DNA from: Tetracentron sinense
Taxonomy: Eukaryota > Streptophyta > Magnoliopsida > Trochodendrales > Trochodendraceae
Reading direction: 5' to 3'
NCBI GenBank assembly: GCA_015143295.1
Contig: CM026564.1
Coordinates: 13,442,416-13,506,415 of the forward strand
DNA: 64,000 nucleotides
The notes below the pieces were generated by a model, which was not told where the DNA came from, did no database searches, and worked only from the letters and a program-made list of their open reading frames with translations. A program made the translations under genes and the position numbers. Numbering within the stretch: the first letter of the stretch is position 1; the number at the start of each line of letters is the position of its first letter. Below are positions 43,946 to 56,247 of the stretch, piece by piece.

Positions 43946-45638
43946 GTCTATCATGATCTAATCAAATGATAAATAAGATAGTATTAAAGATCTATTGAAT
44001 TCATTAATTACTATTAGATTATGGGTCTGTTTCTAATAGTATTGCCAATTTAGGAAGTCTTAATTGGCATCAAATACCTAGACACTGACTTAATGTAATC
44101 CTACCTTTGGGCACAATATCACATCGTTTTGAATAGGCAGATAGAAACTATCTTCTCAATTTTCACAGATCTCATCTTGTGAATCTTGGAGCATTTGATC
44201 TACTGTTTGATCTATAAGGGATGTTATACTTATGCTTTGGCGTTATTTCATGACATCTCTTATTCATGTGCCCACCTACCATGAACCTAATAAACACCTA
44301 GAGCAAGCTCACGCTTTGGCGTTGTTGCTCCCACTATTTGCTTATACAATTTTCACCATGTTCTCACATAGGTGAGAGGGATTGGGCCCGGCTTTAGCCT
44401 GTCAGTATACTCACACTCTCCACTATAGGATCACATAGTGTATGGTAGAAGATCATAATATTAGGGACTTGTCCCCAGTCTTATATACACATGATATATA
44501 AGGGCAATTATTTCAACGGAATAATTAAACATATTTAAACAGATATCATCTCATGATAAAATAAATAAGTATCATCTCATAATAATTAAACAACAATAAA
44601 CATTATATGAGATTAATAGCTATAGATCAATAAAAATTAAAATGCATGAATGCAAGAGAATGAGATAAGAATAAAGGTAACTTGCAAACTCCTTCATAAT
44701 TCCTTCATTTATCATCTTATCGAAATCATTATCGCAACATCCTCCTTCACAGCATCTCCACCAATGCATGATATGAAAATTAAATGGCTTAGGGAAACCA
44801 ATATTCCATTCGCCATTTTCAGGAAAACCGAATGAATCTGCCCTTTACAGATTTGCCAAAATCCTATTACATATTATCCTCTAATATAAATGCACGATAA
44901 ACAATTTATCATAATATAAATTTGACCCATAACCGTAATCTCATACAATTAGATACAACATGATGATGGAGTAATTTTTTTGATATTTTAAAAGATTTAA
45001 AATTTGATAACAATTATCAATTTTCTCAATAAAATCTATATCTCACATAGATCAAACCCCAGAAAATAAAACAATTACATTTTCCATAAAAAAATTTTCA
45101 TAAAATTATTTTGAAAATATAAGATAGAATTTTCTTAAATCTCTACAATATTTTATTTTTAACTTGAATGCAAGATCCTTTCTCGAATGCAAGATCCTTT
45201 TATAAAGATTGGTTCTACTATTATCCAAGATTAAAATAAAAATTAAGAGAATCGAAAATCCTAAATATGATCTCATCATAAAATAGGGTTTTTAAAATTT
45301 TCAAATAAATTCTATTTATAAGAAAAATCATTCATTGATTATTTTAAACAATTAATAAATATATATTAAATGATCAAATCATTTAAAATGGATTTTCAAA
45401 ATAAACTATTTATTTTGAAAATAATTATATCACATATAATAATACTAGTTTTTAAAATTTATTAATTATCATTACCAAATCTCATTTGATATTATAATAA
45501 AAATATTTATTTATTTATTCATTTTATAAACAAATAAAATAAAAATAGAGCATTATTAAATAGATGTAAATTAAATTCATCACATGAATTAAATTATCCA
45601 TTTAATTATCTTTTAAAATAAACAAAACAATACTCCCT
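43946..45638 (-). mobile_element. 5' internal part of an L element
   Basis: About 1.7 kb of AT-rich sequence follows the L primer site on the minus strand. No ORF with retroelement similarity is seen. It may be a long leader or a non-autonomous internal region. It is fused directly to Sire2 integrase. Confidence 0.55.
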
Positions 45639-45640
45639 AA

Positions 45641-45658
45641 CCATGAGCTCTGATACCA
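45641..45658 (-). other. Primer binding site of the L element
   Basis: The minus strand reads TGGTATCAGAGCTCATGG, two bases after the LTR end, matching an initiator Met tRNA primer. It shows that the adjacent LTR is a 5' LTR. Confidence 0.88.
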
Positions 45659-45660
45659 CT

Positions 45661-47846
45661 TGTAGGGAATCCTGATAAAAATTTATGCGGAAAACTGGAT
45701 CCCGAGGATTTTTATACCATAGAATACAAATAATTCTATCTACATGTGTAGATAATTACCTTGATGAATGATGTTCACCAGTGAAGCAAAAACCAACTCA
45801 AACTGTCAAAAGTCTTTGTAGAGATTTCTCGAAGATATACTCGAATCTCGATCTTTGTTCTTCGCTATCCCCGCAAAGCTTTTGAATCTCTACTTGGTAT
45901 TGAAGAAACAAGGAGAAGAAGGATGTTGGTGTAGACTTTCTATCACCCAAAAGCTTAAGGGTTCAAAACCCTAACTTCAAAACTTGAAAACACCAAAGGG
46001 AAGGGCTCACGAAAATTGAGGGAGAGAAATCTCCCTTGAAGAAGCTCATGGTTTTGGAGAGGGGAAGAGAAAAATTAATGATCAATGATTTCTCCTGCAG
46101 TTGGGGATTTTATAGAGATTAGAATCTTATTCTAATCCAACACAAATTAGGAAATATTCCTTTTTAGATAGTTTCTAAATAATGTACTTCTAATTAATTA
46201 ATTGTTACGAACCTTCTAATTTGGGATTCCTTTTCTCAAAAGGATTCTATAATTAAAGGGGGTGTAACTAATTCCTAGATTTTAGGAATCCCAACAACCT
46301 AATAAAGTCCTAACAATTAGGAATTATATTCCAATTAGGAAACCCCACAAAGGGGTGGGCATGAGCTTATGGGGGGTTTGAGCTCATGTTGCTTGGTCTC
46401 CAAGTTTTAATAAAACTCCATGTTTTTCTCTTTTGTTTATTGTTTACCAAGATTGGAATCTAATCCCATAATTTAAGGAGTCAATATATAATCATTATTT
46501 AATCAACCAAATCCTAATCTAATTAGGAAAGTCCAAGTTGGTGCCAACCCTATGGATTTAATCCCATGGGCTTGGGCCTACTTATAAGGTCCACTTATGT
46601 TTGGGTTTTATGGGTATGGATCAAACCCATTTTCCCTTATTTGGTGTTAATTAAATAACCATTATTATTATCCTTTAATTTAAATTAACAATTAATTTAA
46701 ACCATAAATTAACATTTAATCATTTAATTTATAGATTAACATTTGATCTATTATTGAGCTTGTATTTCTTACGTGAGCATCTCCACAGATTGCTCTTGGA
46801 CATTCTAACCCTGGCTTACCCAATGTTATCCCATTGACCTTAAATAGGAATGACATCGGAATTGTAAGTGACGTGAGATATCCATGTTGCAATTGAATCA
46901 CAGTGTAAGAACATTAACCATTAAGGATCCCGACACATGAACTTTTTAATTCAATTGATCATTCCAATTACATTATCCTTAATGGGCCATCGAGATTATT
47001 TATACTATCTAACTCATAGCCCATTACACATCATCCGGGTTTCCAAGACTTTTGATTAAGCCATGGGAAATATTTTCTCATGTAAAACATTTTGAGAAAA
47101 ACTTTTATTATGTATAATATATTTTAAATAAAAATATATTTCAAACTTGTTTTGTTTCAAAATCACCTGCGTAAGATTTAAACTTAATCAACTGTCTTAC
47201 CCGAAACTTGGATAATCTCTCAATTTAATGAGTATGTATTTCTTGTTTGAAATTCATCATGACTCGAACAACTTTTTGACTATGCAACTTTCACTGTATC
47301 GTATTTCCTAAGGAAGAGATTACTTTGGTGGAATCAAAACAATCAGATTACTGCTCAGTTATAAATGAACTCATTATATCTAAGGATCATTAAAACTGTT
47401 CAATGTCAATGAGAGACCAACTATCCGATAGTATGTTTATGCAAGAGGTCTCTTATTGTATGCAATCAGTCAGTGTACATTTAAGCACCCATATGTTGAT
47501 GTGTAGTCTCCACTATAATAGTTTGAGATAAAACTACATCTCAATCACTGAGAACATCTTAGCATTGTGGCAACCATATGAGTGAAGTGTCCAGCTTCAC
47601 CCATAGTTGTGACTATATAAGGTATAAGGAACTGGAAAGCTATATCTACTTGTGATAGTCCCATCATATAGCTTTCCTACAATATATCCTAAGGACCTTG
47701 GTAAATATCTCATATCGTATAGATCATCTCATGATCATGGTTAATTACCCATAATGAATTCACAATAGATAAAGAAGAAGTCTCTATTAATCAAATTAAT
47801 AAGAATCTTACAATCTAAATGACTTTTCTGGGCACTATGTCTAACA
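45661..47846 (-). mobile_element. L element 5' LTR
   Basis: On the minus strand it starts TGTTAGACATAGTGCCCAG and ends GGATTCCCTACA, 2186 bp. The solo LTR at 1016-3237 is the same family in the other orientation. TATA on the minus strand is near 46108-46117. The right flank is the tandem array of element B, into which it probably inserted. Confidence 0.85.
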
Positions 47847-48850
47847 TCCTCAACATCCCGTGTGTACCTTGATAAACTCGTCATACTGCTATACTACCTG
47901 CATGTCCTCTTTTGTGACACCCTGCGTGTCCTTGACATCCTATATTTCCCTTGATAAAGTTGTCATACCACGCCATTACCTTCTGCATGTCCTTTTTTTC
48001 GACACCCCCGTATGTCCTTGACATCCCGCGTGTACCTTGATAAACTCGTCATACTGCTACACCACCCACATGTCCTCTTTTGTGACACCCCTGCGTGTCA
48101 TGGACATCCTGTGTGCCCCTTGACAAACTCGTCATACCGCTTCACCAATCGCATGCCTTATTTTGTGACACCCCGCGTGTCTTTGACATCCTGTGTGCCC
48201 TTTGACAAACTCGTTATACCGCAGCATTACCTCCTGTATGTCCTCTTTTCGACACCCCCGTGTGTCCTCGACATCCCGCGTGTACCTTGACAAACTCGTC
48301 ATACTGCTACACTACTCACATGTCCTCTTTTGTGACACCCCTGCGTGTCCTTGACATCTTGTGTGTCCCTTGACAAACTCGTCACACCGTGGCATTACCT
48401 CCTGCATGTTCTCTTTTCGACACCCCCATGTGTCATTGACATCCCGTGTGTACCTTGACAAACTCGTCATACCACTACACCACCTGCATGTCCCCTTTTG
48501 TGACACCCCATATGTTCTTGACATCTTATGTGTCCCTTGACAAACTCGTCATACCACGGCATTACCTCCTACATGTCCTCTTTTCGACACCCCATGTATC
48601 CTCGATATTCCGCGTGTACCTTGATAAACTCGTCATACCGCTTCACCACCCGTATGTCCTCTTTTGTGACACCCCCGCGTGTCCTTGACATCGTGTGTGC
48701 CCCTGACAAACTCGTCATACCGCGGTATTACCTCCTGCATGTCTCCTTGTGACACCCCCGTTTGTCCCTGACATCCTGTGTCCCTTTACAAACTCGTCAT
48801 ACCGTGACACCTCCTGCATGTTCTCTTTCGGACACTCCGCATGTCCTTCG
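47847..48850 (+). repeat. Tandem array of about 84 bp units in alternating types
   Basis: Twelve units are marked by TTGAYAAACTCGTCATAC at 47869, 47951, 48037, 48120, 48202, 48287, 48370, 48455, 48537, 48621, 48703 and 48786. Spacing is 82-86 bp. Two unit types (CTGCTACACCACC... and CCGCGGCATTACCTCC...) mostly alternate, giving a 165-168 bp higher-order unit. The array precedes the 3' LTR of Tat element B, a usual site for tandem repeats in that lineage. The ORFs inside it are by-products of the repeat. Confidence 0.9.
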
Positions 48851-49152
48851 ATCAGCCTGGCTAAGCACCTCTGGGTAACACCATAACAACCAATCTAGCT
48901 AGTGTCTGTAGGACATGTCATCTTTCATAGCATCCATTAATCTCCAACAAGAGTGGTCATAACCACTTCTTCTTTTCACAGGTCACCTATATCCCCAGCA
49001 GATATAGGCGGGCACATCGCACCTACATTTGCACTGCATGCACGCACATCATATTACATTCTCAAAATCCAACCTTGGTGTAAAAATAGGATAATTTCAG
49101 TCTTTGTCGTTCAATTGCCAAACATTGGCACTCTTCGACAAAGAGGAGTAGC
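48851..49152 (+). other. End of the Tat element B tail with polypurine tract
   Basis: Noncoding. ACAAAGAGGAGTAG (49138-49151) is directly before the LTR and fits a polypurine tract, which shows that the following LTR is a 3' LTR. ATATCCCCAGCAGATATAGG and a short GGTGTAAAAATAGG are the only other notable motifs. Confidence 0.6.
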
Positions 49153-51472
49153 CGTAAGCACCCAATTTTTACACCCTGTCTAAGCATAGTTAAGTTCTTT
49201 AACCATAGTCAACCTTGAGTAAACCCTAGGATAACCACAGTCAATCCTGAGTAAACCCTAGGTTACCTCAAATCAAGCCCTAGGCCTAACCCTAGGTCCA
49301 ACATTAGGTCAAACCCTAGTTAACCCTAGTTCAAACCATAGCTAAACCCTGGGTCAACCCTATCCAACACTAGGTCGAACCCTAGTCAACCTTAGGACTA
49401 GCCTTAGCTAGCCCTACCACCCTAGGGCATGGGCCCAAGACCCATGCAAAACCCCAAGGCCCTTAGGGCTTCAACCCTCGGCCTGGGCCCAAGATGGGCC
49501 CAAAAATTCAAATCTCCCAAACCGTACCGCATGCAAACAGGGCTAGGCCTGTTTTTAGTAAAACATCAGTAATAGCTGTATAGGGGAATGACAGTACTGG
49601 TTCTACTGTCATTCCTAGTTTACGTTACTACAGCACTCAACTACCCCTAGTGCATAGGCACGCCTCCTGGTAGCCCCCTCTCCTCCCTGCGGCCTCCACC
49701 AAACTTCAAACTAATACCCTGGGTGTCCCCAACCCCTTATCCTATAAAAGCAAACCTCCCTCCACCCTTTTTCCCAACTGAAAAACCCCCTATCCGAATC
49801 CGTGTATAATTTTCAAGGCCTAAGCCCCTCCAAGCGTCTATAAACACCCTCAGCAGCACCAGGAGCTCTCAGGGATCACCCTGAGTCCCTCTCCAGCTGT
49901 GCATCACCACCACTGAGCACTACTACCGCCGTAGCCACTACCGAAAGCAAGCGGCAGTGTAGGCTCATCCCCTACCCCTTTTTTTTTCTCTGTACATTGC
50001 TGTGAGCCCCTGGTCCTACTCCAGGGGACTTCATTTCTTGTTTTGCTACTTAACCCGAGAGCAGAGACTCCTCCTACCTTCTTTATAGGTATGGGGACCC
50101 TCACGGGTAAAAACCCCAACCCAGGAGCCTCCGGCACATCCCCAGACCTTCTGGGGGATCCTCAGCTCATGAGGGATCCCCTGGAAACAACACAGTGCAC
50201 CATTGTGGGGGAAATGCAAATTTCTGGAAAATAAATTCCAGAATGGCTGTATACACAGTACCGCCATTCTGGTTCTTCCTGTTCTAGTGGCCATAGGCCC
50301 CATTTGGTTAAGTCCCTAGGACCTCCCTGAACCTATCCTGGTCCTTCTAGGCTAACCAGACATTGTTAACCATGGTTAAATAACTCTAAAAGCAAATTGA
50401 CTAGAATGACGGTAAACATTCTACCGTCATTTTGAGTTTTCTGTTACAGTGCAAACATGGCCACTGTGGGCCCATTTTAAGCCAAGTCCAGGGCCCACAA
50501 CAAGCCCATGACATGTGGTAGCCCCCCTAAACACTCTCATGGACCCAACACCCCTTTAAGTTCACCCCTGACCTTCCTTATTGGCTGCAAAGCCATTGTT
50601 CCTGGAAAACAGAAATTACGATAGTTAGTTACTACCATTTCTATTCTGCACAAGATTGGAAATGACAGTAGAATAATTACTGTAATTCCTAATTTTCTTG
50701 AAAAAATGGACTTTGCAGGGCCCAGACCCAGTAAGAGGCTATTCTAGGCCTTGCTAAGTCATCTGGGTTCGATCCAGACTAGACCACACCCTTAATTGGG
50801 GTTAACTCAATCCCAATTAGCATTTAACCACGGTTAAACTCACTTAACCCTTGAAAAAATCCTTAAAAATTTTAAAAGCATCTAAAAAATACAAAAAGAC
50901 CAAAAACTTGACTTTGGACCTCTTAGCCATGGTTAGTAGCCCTAACCATGGTTAGCCCTCATCTTTAACCACGATTAACCGATTTAACCCAAGGTTGAGC
51001 AACCCTTGGCCTATCGGGCCTACCCTTTACCCTACCGGGCTAACCCTGAGCCTACCGAGCCCAATCCTAAGCCTATCGGGCTTACTCCCCTTAGCCTACC
51101 AGGCTCATGTGCCAGAACTTGCTCGGTCTGATCTCACCCCATGTGAGTACATAGGCAACCCAACTCGGGTTCGACCCTAGTTAACTTTTTCTCTTCTTGA
51201 ATTACTATAACCTAAAAACTAAAGTATTTGAACAAAACTTGACATTAATTTAACTTACACCTAGGAAGTAGGTGACCATTGCAAAATGGGTGTCCCAGGG
51301 TGCCTAACACCTTCCCTGGGACTAAACCGAACATCTTGCCTAGAACTTTTATGCAAACCAAGATCTTATCCATAACCCAAGACCTATCCCTTCTGAATAA
51401 ATAAGTGGCAACTCCTAATCTTAAACCAACCAACTGTGGGCGAACAAAATCTGTGCTCACAAGTGTTTTACA
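49153..51472 (+). mobile_element. 3' LTR of Tat-like element B
   Basis: It starts CGTAAGCACCCAATTTTTACACC (T to C in the first base) and ends GTGTTTTACA. It is an inverted, diverged relative of LTR A: shared AACCCTAGG repeats at 49170-49400, shared CCTACCGGGC repeats at 51000-51110, and the same hairpin family. TATAAAAG lies at 49743-49750. There is no primer site after it. Confidence 0.75.
49585..50687. repeat. Dispersed hairpin family in LTR B
   Basis: GGAATGACAGTA (49585-49596) pairs perfectly with TACTGTCATTCC (49604-49615). AATGACGGTA (50405-50414) pairs perfectly with TACCGTCATT (50422-50431). CCAGAATGGCTGTA (50238-50251) pairs 13 of 14 with TACCGCCATTCTGG (50259-50272). Weaker ones are at 50612-50643 and 50661-50687. 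One is upstream of the TATA and four are downstream. Confidence 0.85.
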
Positions 51473-52342
51473 AAACTGTCACTGTCTTTCTCAATTATTA
51501 CAAAAGTGTACTTCCTTTATACTAAAAAAGGAAGCTCTACTTTTCAGTCATGAAGCATAGCTCCGCCTCAAAATTTCACCGTATAGAATATATAACATGG
51601 TTTATCATCTTTATAATTGAATAATTGTAATTAATAATTTTAATCATATGGGTTAGCTCTTTTGTTAGGCCGTAATCCTAGTTAGGGATGAATAGTGGTT
51701 AGAGAGTTGAGCACGTGACTTAGAAATGGGAAACATGGTAGGCTTATCAACTGTTACACCAGAGGAAATGAAATGCAGAAATACTGAACACCTTTTTTTT
51801 TCCGATAAACTTGGGTATCCTAGGCCCAGACTCAGACTAATCCCTTGTGATACATAGGTAAACCTCTAACTCATACATCTGATATTGAGTGGAGCTTAGA
51901 ATCGACCTCGAGACATCCAGGTTTACAGTTCATCCTTTGGCGACTGAGATACACCCTACACCCTATACCCCCGACCACTAAACACCTCGCATGAGAAATA
52001 TACACTGCCAGTAGTATAAGCTAGCTGGTGTAACACAAGGGTTAGCTTAATGTCAGAGTTAAAACCTTAGTAACCCAAACCTCCTAACCTGCTACTCGCT
52101 CCCATTCTCAAACCTTGCTCCCTCTCTCACCTCTAGAGCTCGATTTCAACTTTCGTAAACCTCACTCTCACTTAGAGTGTTGTTTTTGTGTAAAGTTTCA
52201 TATTTATCCCAACCTTTCATGTTAAGTGGGGTATATTTTGTCATTTTTTTATAGGATAAAAGATTCATGTAAGATTTGTTAATTATTGGTAATCTTGTAA
52301 TTGAATTTAGAATAGTACATTTAATATATCAATAATCATCTT
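51473..52342. other. Unassigned sequence between elements B and D
   Basis: No ORF or known repeat is recognised. A small hairpin (CTTCCTTTATACTAAAAAAGG) lies near 51510-51530. It may be the oldest host DNA visible or the remains of another element. Confidence 0.4.
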
Positions 52343-53063
52343 TGAAGGGAAAATTTCCCAGACTCACCACGCATCAGTAGCTGCTACAGAAGCTCTGGTT
52401 TATTGGTAGAAGGTTGAAGGTGGAGGGTTCCTATCTTGCATTTCGATGATAAAGTATGTATAGAAGATGATGAACAGTAAGAACACTGAGAGTAAGAGAG
52501 AAAAGATACGAAGTTCTTGGTTAAGTTCTCTAATGATTTTTGGATACGATATCTCTTTCACTGAGTCTCTGGGGGTATTTATAGGTTAAGCTCAGGATGC
52601 CCATGCATGACCATAAATGCCCATACCACGTGCTCTATACTCATTACCAAATATGTCTGACAGATTTGAGCTTACGTGTCACACGTGGGAGCCTATTATT
52701 AGTTGAGTCGGTTTGTTTTGACAACACGTAGAAATGACCAGCATTAAATGCCAAAACAGTGCTTTTCTCCTACTGTCAGAGTAGAATGATCTCTTTCTGA
52801 TCACTTCCTCCTACGAGTCGGTCTCGTTATGGACTAAAGCACGGGTCTGTTGTTGTAACGAGGACGATACCACTATCTTAAGGACTACGAGTTCGTTGTC
52901 TAGAAGACAACGTTTCCGTTGTGGGGAGTACAACGGGTCCATTGTCATACGCACAATGAATTCATACTCAAAAACACATATGAGCTCATATCCATCGTTA
53001 TAACACCAAAAACATGCTCGTTGTCACAACACTTAATCTTTTTTACAAATTTTATCCCTTACA
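52343..53063 (-). mobile_element. Probable 3' LTR of Tat element D
   Basis: On the minus strand it would start TGTAAGGGATAAAATTTG after the purine-rich CAAGGGGCAATT (53064-53075) and end TTTTCCCTTCA at 52343. A minus-strand TATAAATACCCC sits at 52575-52584. The partner 5' LTR is outside the window, so the ends rest on motifs only. Confidence 0.45.
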
Positions 53064-53495
53064 AATTGCCCCTTGATGATACATTGAACATAGTTCGAAG
53101 TGTCATCAATAGCTTAATACACAAAGAATACATGTCCCTTCATGATGACTGAAATGTTGCGTGAGTAGTAAGATGAAATGTGAAGCGTCGTGCCAACTGT
53201 CCCATGCATATGAAACTGTCATTGCCTCATTCATGCATGGCAGGCTGTCATCATCACTTTTTGGGGAGCTCAATGCACATTATCTTTTTCAACGGTTACG
53301 CTGTTTTGTTTAAAAGACAATCATGCCCTTACCCTCTCTTATTTGTATGGCAAAGATGAAGGATAATTCCGTCCTGCACAAAGTTATGTCTGACATGATA
53401 TTCAAATTTAAAGGAAATGACTATCCCGACCTTGCTCTAGCGTACTTGTATGGCACCGATGAGGGTCTTTCTCGTTCCGTAATTTTTGAGTTCTC

Positions 53496-53503
53496 TATAA
53501 ATA
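53496..53503 (+). promoter_or_regulatory. TATA box before the antisense ORF
   Basis: TATAAATA in tctctataaatatg, 278 bp before the ATG at 53781, followed by a pyrimidine-rich leader. It would drive transcription antisense to the gag-pol of element D. Confidence 0.5.
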
Positions 53504-53780
53504 TGTTGCATCATTGCCTTATCTGCTTCACCTTGTTATTGAAGCACTGTTACTCTACCGGACTTGCACCTCAACCAAAGACTTCAAGCTTCCATGTTTT
53601 CTGCTTTCCTCTACTCTTGCACATCACAGTTCTGATTTTGGTAAGACTCTGCTCCTTGCTTGTACTTTCTATTTTGCTATTCTTTTGTGCTTTTGCTCTT
53701 CTCTTTTCTAGCCATGTGTCTTTCTCTGTTTATCTTCCCTATTCTGTGTTACTCTGGTACTACCCTTTTTTTTTGTCACC

Positions 53781-54401
53781 ATGTCTTCTTCCTTAGCAAT
53801 CATTGGGATAGACGAAGAGGTTAGGGCCCCTACTGATGACGATGCTAGTTGCTCTGGTAGTGTACCACATGGTGCCTACATTGCTGAAACTCCTGAATTC
53901 CATCAATACCAAAAAGACTATTTGGACCTCTATCGAACTCGCTTCGACTTCCCCCCTCAGGTTCATCTCCACTTTAAACGAGAAGACACTTTGATCAATA
54001 AGCGCTCTTTTGCTTGCACTGTTGTCTACCTCACTCAACTCGAGGCTGGACTACGGTTTCCCTTGCACCCCATTCTAGAATCTGTCCTTTCCATTTTGCA
54101 ACTCGCTCCGGGTCAGATGCACCCAAATTTCCACAAATATATGTCCTTGGTGATCAAGTTCATCAAGGACGGATACCAAATTGATGCTAGACATCTCTTC
54201 CACTTTCGCCACCCTGTAAAGTGCCGCAGAAGTAATGATGATATTGAGAACTACTACTCTTGGAATAAAAAATCCAGGGTCCCCAACTTTATTTCAGGTC
54301 TGACAGAGATAGACAAGAACTGGACAGCAACACCTTTTATTGTCTCTGGAGCTTGGAAATCGGAGAATTCCTCTGTCCCAAACGTCTTCCAAGAGAAACC
54401 A
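53781..54401 (+). pseudogene. Antisense ORF of element D, exon 1, gypsy-type transposase-like domain
   Basis: It begins MSSSLAIIGIDEEVRAP. The core LEAGLRFPLHPILESVLSIL with LQLAPGQMHPNFHKYM is typical of the plant 'putative gypsy type transposon' domain (Transposase_28-like). The frame is open to an AG|GTAATT donor at 54401/54402. The acceptor TTTTTAG at 54500 restores the frame. Such extra ORFs in antisense are known from Tat-lineage elements. The protein's function is not known. Confidence 0.65.
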
Positions 54402-54500
54402 GGTAATTAACTTCATTGTCTGCTGTCCGTTGTCTATTCTCTTACATTGTCGTAATCTCTTTACCCATCACTCGTTGTACTGACACTTATCTCTTTTTAG

Positions 54501-55975
54501 ATCCGCAAAGAATACGCTTTATTGATCTCACCCCTGCTGAGCAACGGGTATTAACGTCCATCGGTCAAGTGAAGGGAGCAGACTACGTAAGGGGGAACCC
54601 ACTGCCGAAGAGACAACTTTGGGAGTTAGCGCACGAACTACATCCAACCTCTTCCGACGATCAAGGACAAGCTGGTCCGTCCTCCTCCCGTCCTACTCTT
54701 GTACTCGTTAAAGAAGAAGAAGAAGAAATGATGAACAACCCCCCTTTACTGGTCAGGAAGCCTCGTTCTACACAACCATATACTCTTCCTCCCCTTCTGC
54801 CAAAGAAACAACATACCACAGATGCTGAGTCGACAAAGAGAAAGAAGATAGACACACTGGCCGAACCTTAGGCCAAGAAACAAAAGAAGGAAGAGACATG
54901 CCTTGACAAAGGCAAGGTTGCTGCAACTCCGTCTCCAGCCCCTCTACAAATCAAGGAGCCAATTACCGCTACTGGTCCTTTAATGATCAGCATTGCTCCT
55001 ACTGTTGCTGAAATCAATACTGCTACCGCTCTTGCTGGTGCCGCAACATCCGCTACTCCTGCACAATGGGAGATAGGCACACCGGGGGTTTCCAATCCCT
55101 GGATCCTTAACTTCTCTAAATATGGTCAGTCGAACGTGGAAGACTCGGCAATGACTAATGAAAAGGCAGCTTTGGCCTTGAATTACGCTATGAGACTTCC
55201 TGTTGATGTTGAAGCAGTGGAGTAGATGAATTTGGTGGAACTATACTATACTATGAACAAATCTCTCGTAATGGTAAATCCTTCCCGTTGTCCTTTATCT
55301 GCTCTTACTTCGTTATCTTCCACGTTGTACTAACTCTGCATTTTCTTTCACAGATGAATAATTCAATCATAGAGATATATAATCGTAGCACCAAACGTCA
55401 AGCCAACCTTAAGGATGCAATTACGCACTGGAAAGACAAAGCTACTCCTATGGAAGAGCAGAGAAATATCTCGCATCGCGAATGGCTGCAAGCCTAGGCA
55501 GATAAGCAAGAGGCTGAAAATAAGCTGGACTCAGCTCAAGAAGAGGTGAGACGGGCAACAAAAGGAGAAATGAGGGCAAGGAAAGAGGCCGATGCTGCTA
55601 TCCTTCGGATCAGCGAATTGGAGGCAGTTTCCCAGGCTCTGGAGAGGCAGCTCGAGCAGTTAGAGGCGACGAAGGCTGCTCTTGCAAAAGAGCTCGAGGA
55701 AGAGAAGGCTGCTGCCAAAATAATAACTGAAAGACTTCGTCAGACTTCCAAATGGAGATGGATCACTTGCTCGATGAAGACCGGGCAGAGACTGAGGTGG
55801 AGTTAATGAAGATGCTTCGAAAGCAAGGACGGTTAATAGAAGATGTTGATCAATCTGAGCTCTAAAGCTCTTTCATCTCTCAACCCGGTGAGGAACCGGA
55901 AGTAGAAGGGGTCGACAAGCCTCTTTCTTCTGAAGGTCCTTCCAAATGATGAATCTTTCGCTGCTGAAGGTTCTG
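54501..55975 (+). pseudogene. Antisense ORF of element D, downstream exons
   Basis: Exon 2 (54501-55270) reads PQRIRFIDLTPAEQRVL, then a Pro/Lys/Glu-rich region, with in-frame stops at 54868-54870 and 55223-55225. A second intron is likely at 55271-55353 (GTAAAT to TTTCACAG). Exon 3 starts MNNSIIEIYNRSTKRQ, has a stop near 55495, and continues as a long coiled coil (ELEAVSQALERQLEQLEATK). A frameshift lies near 55745, and the end (QGRLIEDVDQSEL) is followed by stop codons near 55863. It is decayed. Confidence 0.6.
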
Positions 55976-56247
55976 CTACTGCCTGAAGACCGTTGTCTCT
56001 ATTTTGCTTTTTTCCATTGTGCCTATTATCATCTTATCTCCATTGTCTCTCTTTTATGATATCATCATTGTACTTTGACCCATTGAGGGTTTTATGAATG
56101 TTAATCTTTGTTTCTTTCTTCTTTGCGTTTGTGTATAAAGCACAAAGGGTAACTCGTACATATAAAATAGAGAATAAATTAATTAACTCTCAAATTTTAT
56201 TAGGCACAGAGTACGTATAACTGCAAGGAACATGGGTATATGCTGAT
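55976..56247 (+). other. 3' flank of the antisense ORF
   Basis: AT-rich noncoding sequence, probably the untranslated end of the antisense ORF, up to the LTR at 56248. Nothing else is recognised. Confidence 0.4.

Noticed and set aside
48012..48752. Overlapping ORFs of 60-92 residues in both strands
   Set aside because: They lie entirely inside the 84 bp tandem array and repeat with it. No domain is seen and no start context is shared.
52919..53152. Plus-strand ORF of 77 residues
   Set aside because: It spans the end of the probable 3' LTR and its polypurine tract. There is no similarity to a known family.
53323..53796. Hydrophobic ORF of 157 residues upstream of the antisense ORF
   Set aside because: It overlaps the TATA box and the pyrimidine-rich leader. 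The hydrophobicity comes from CT-rich DNA.
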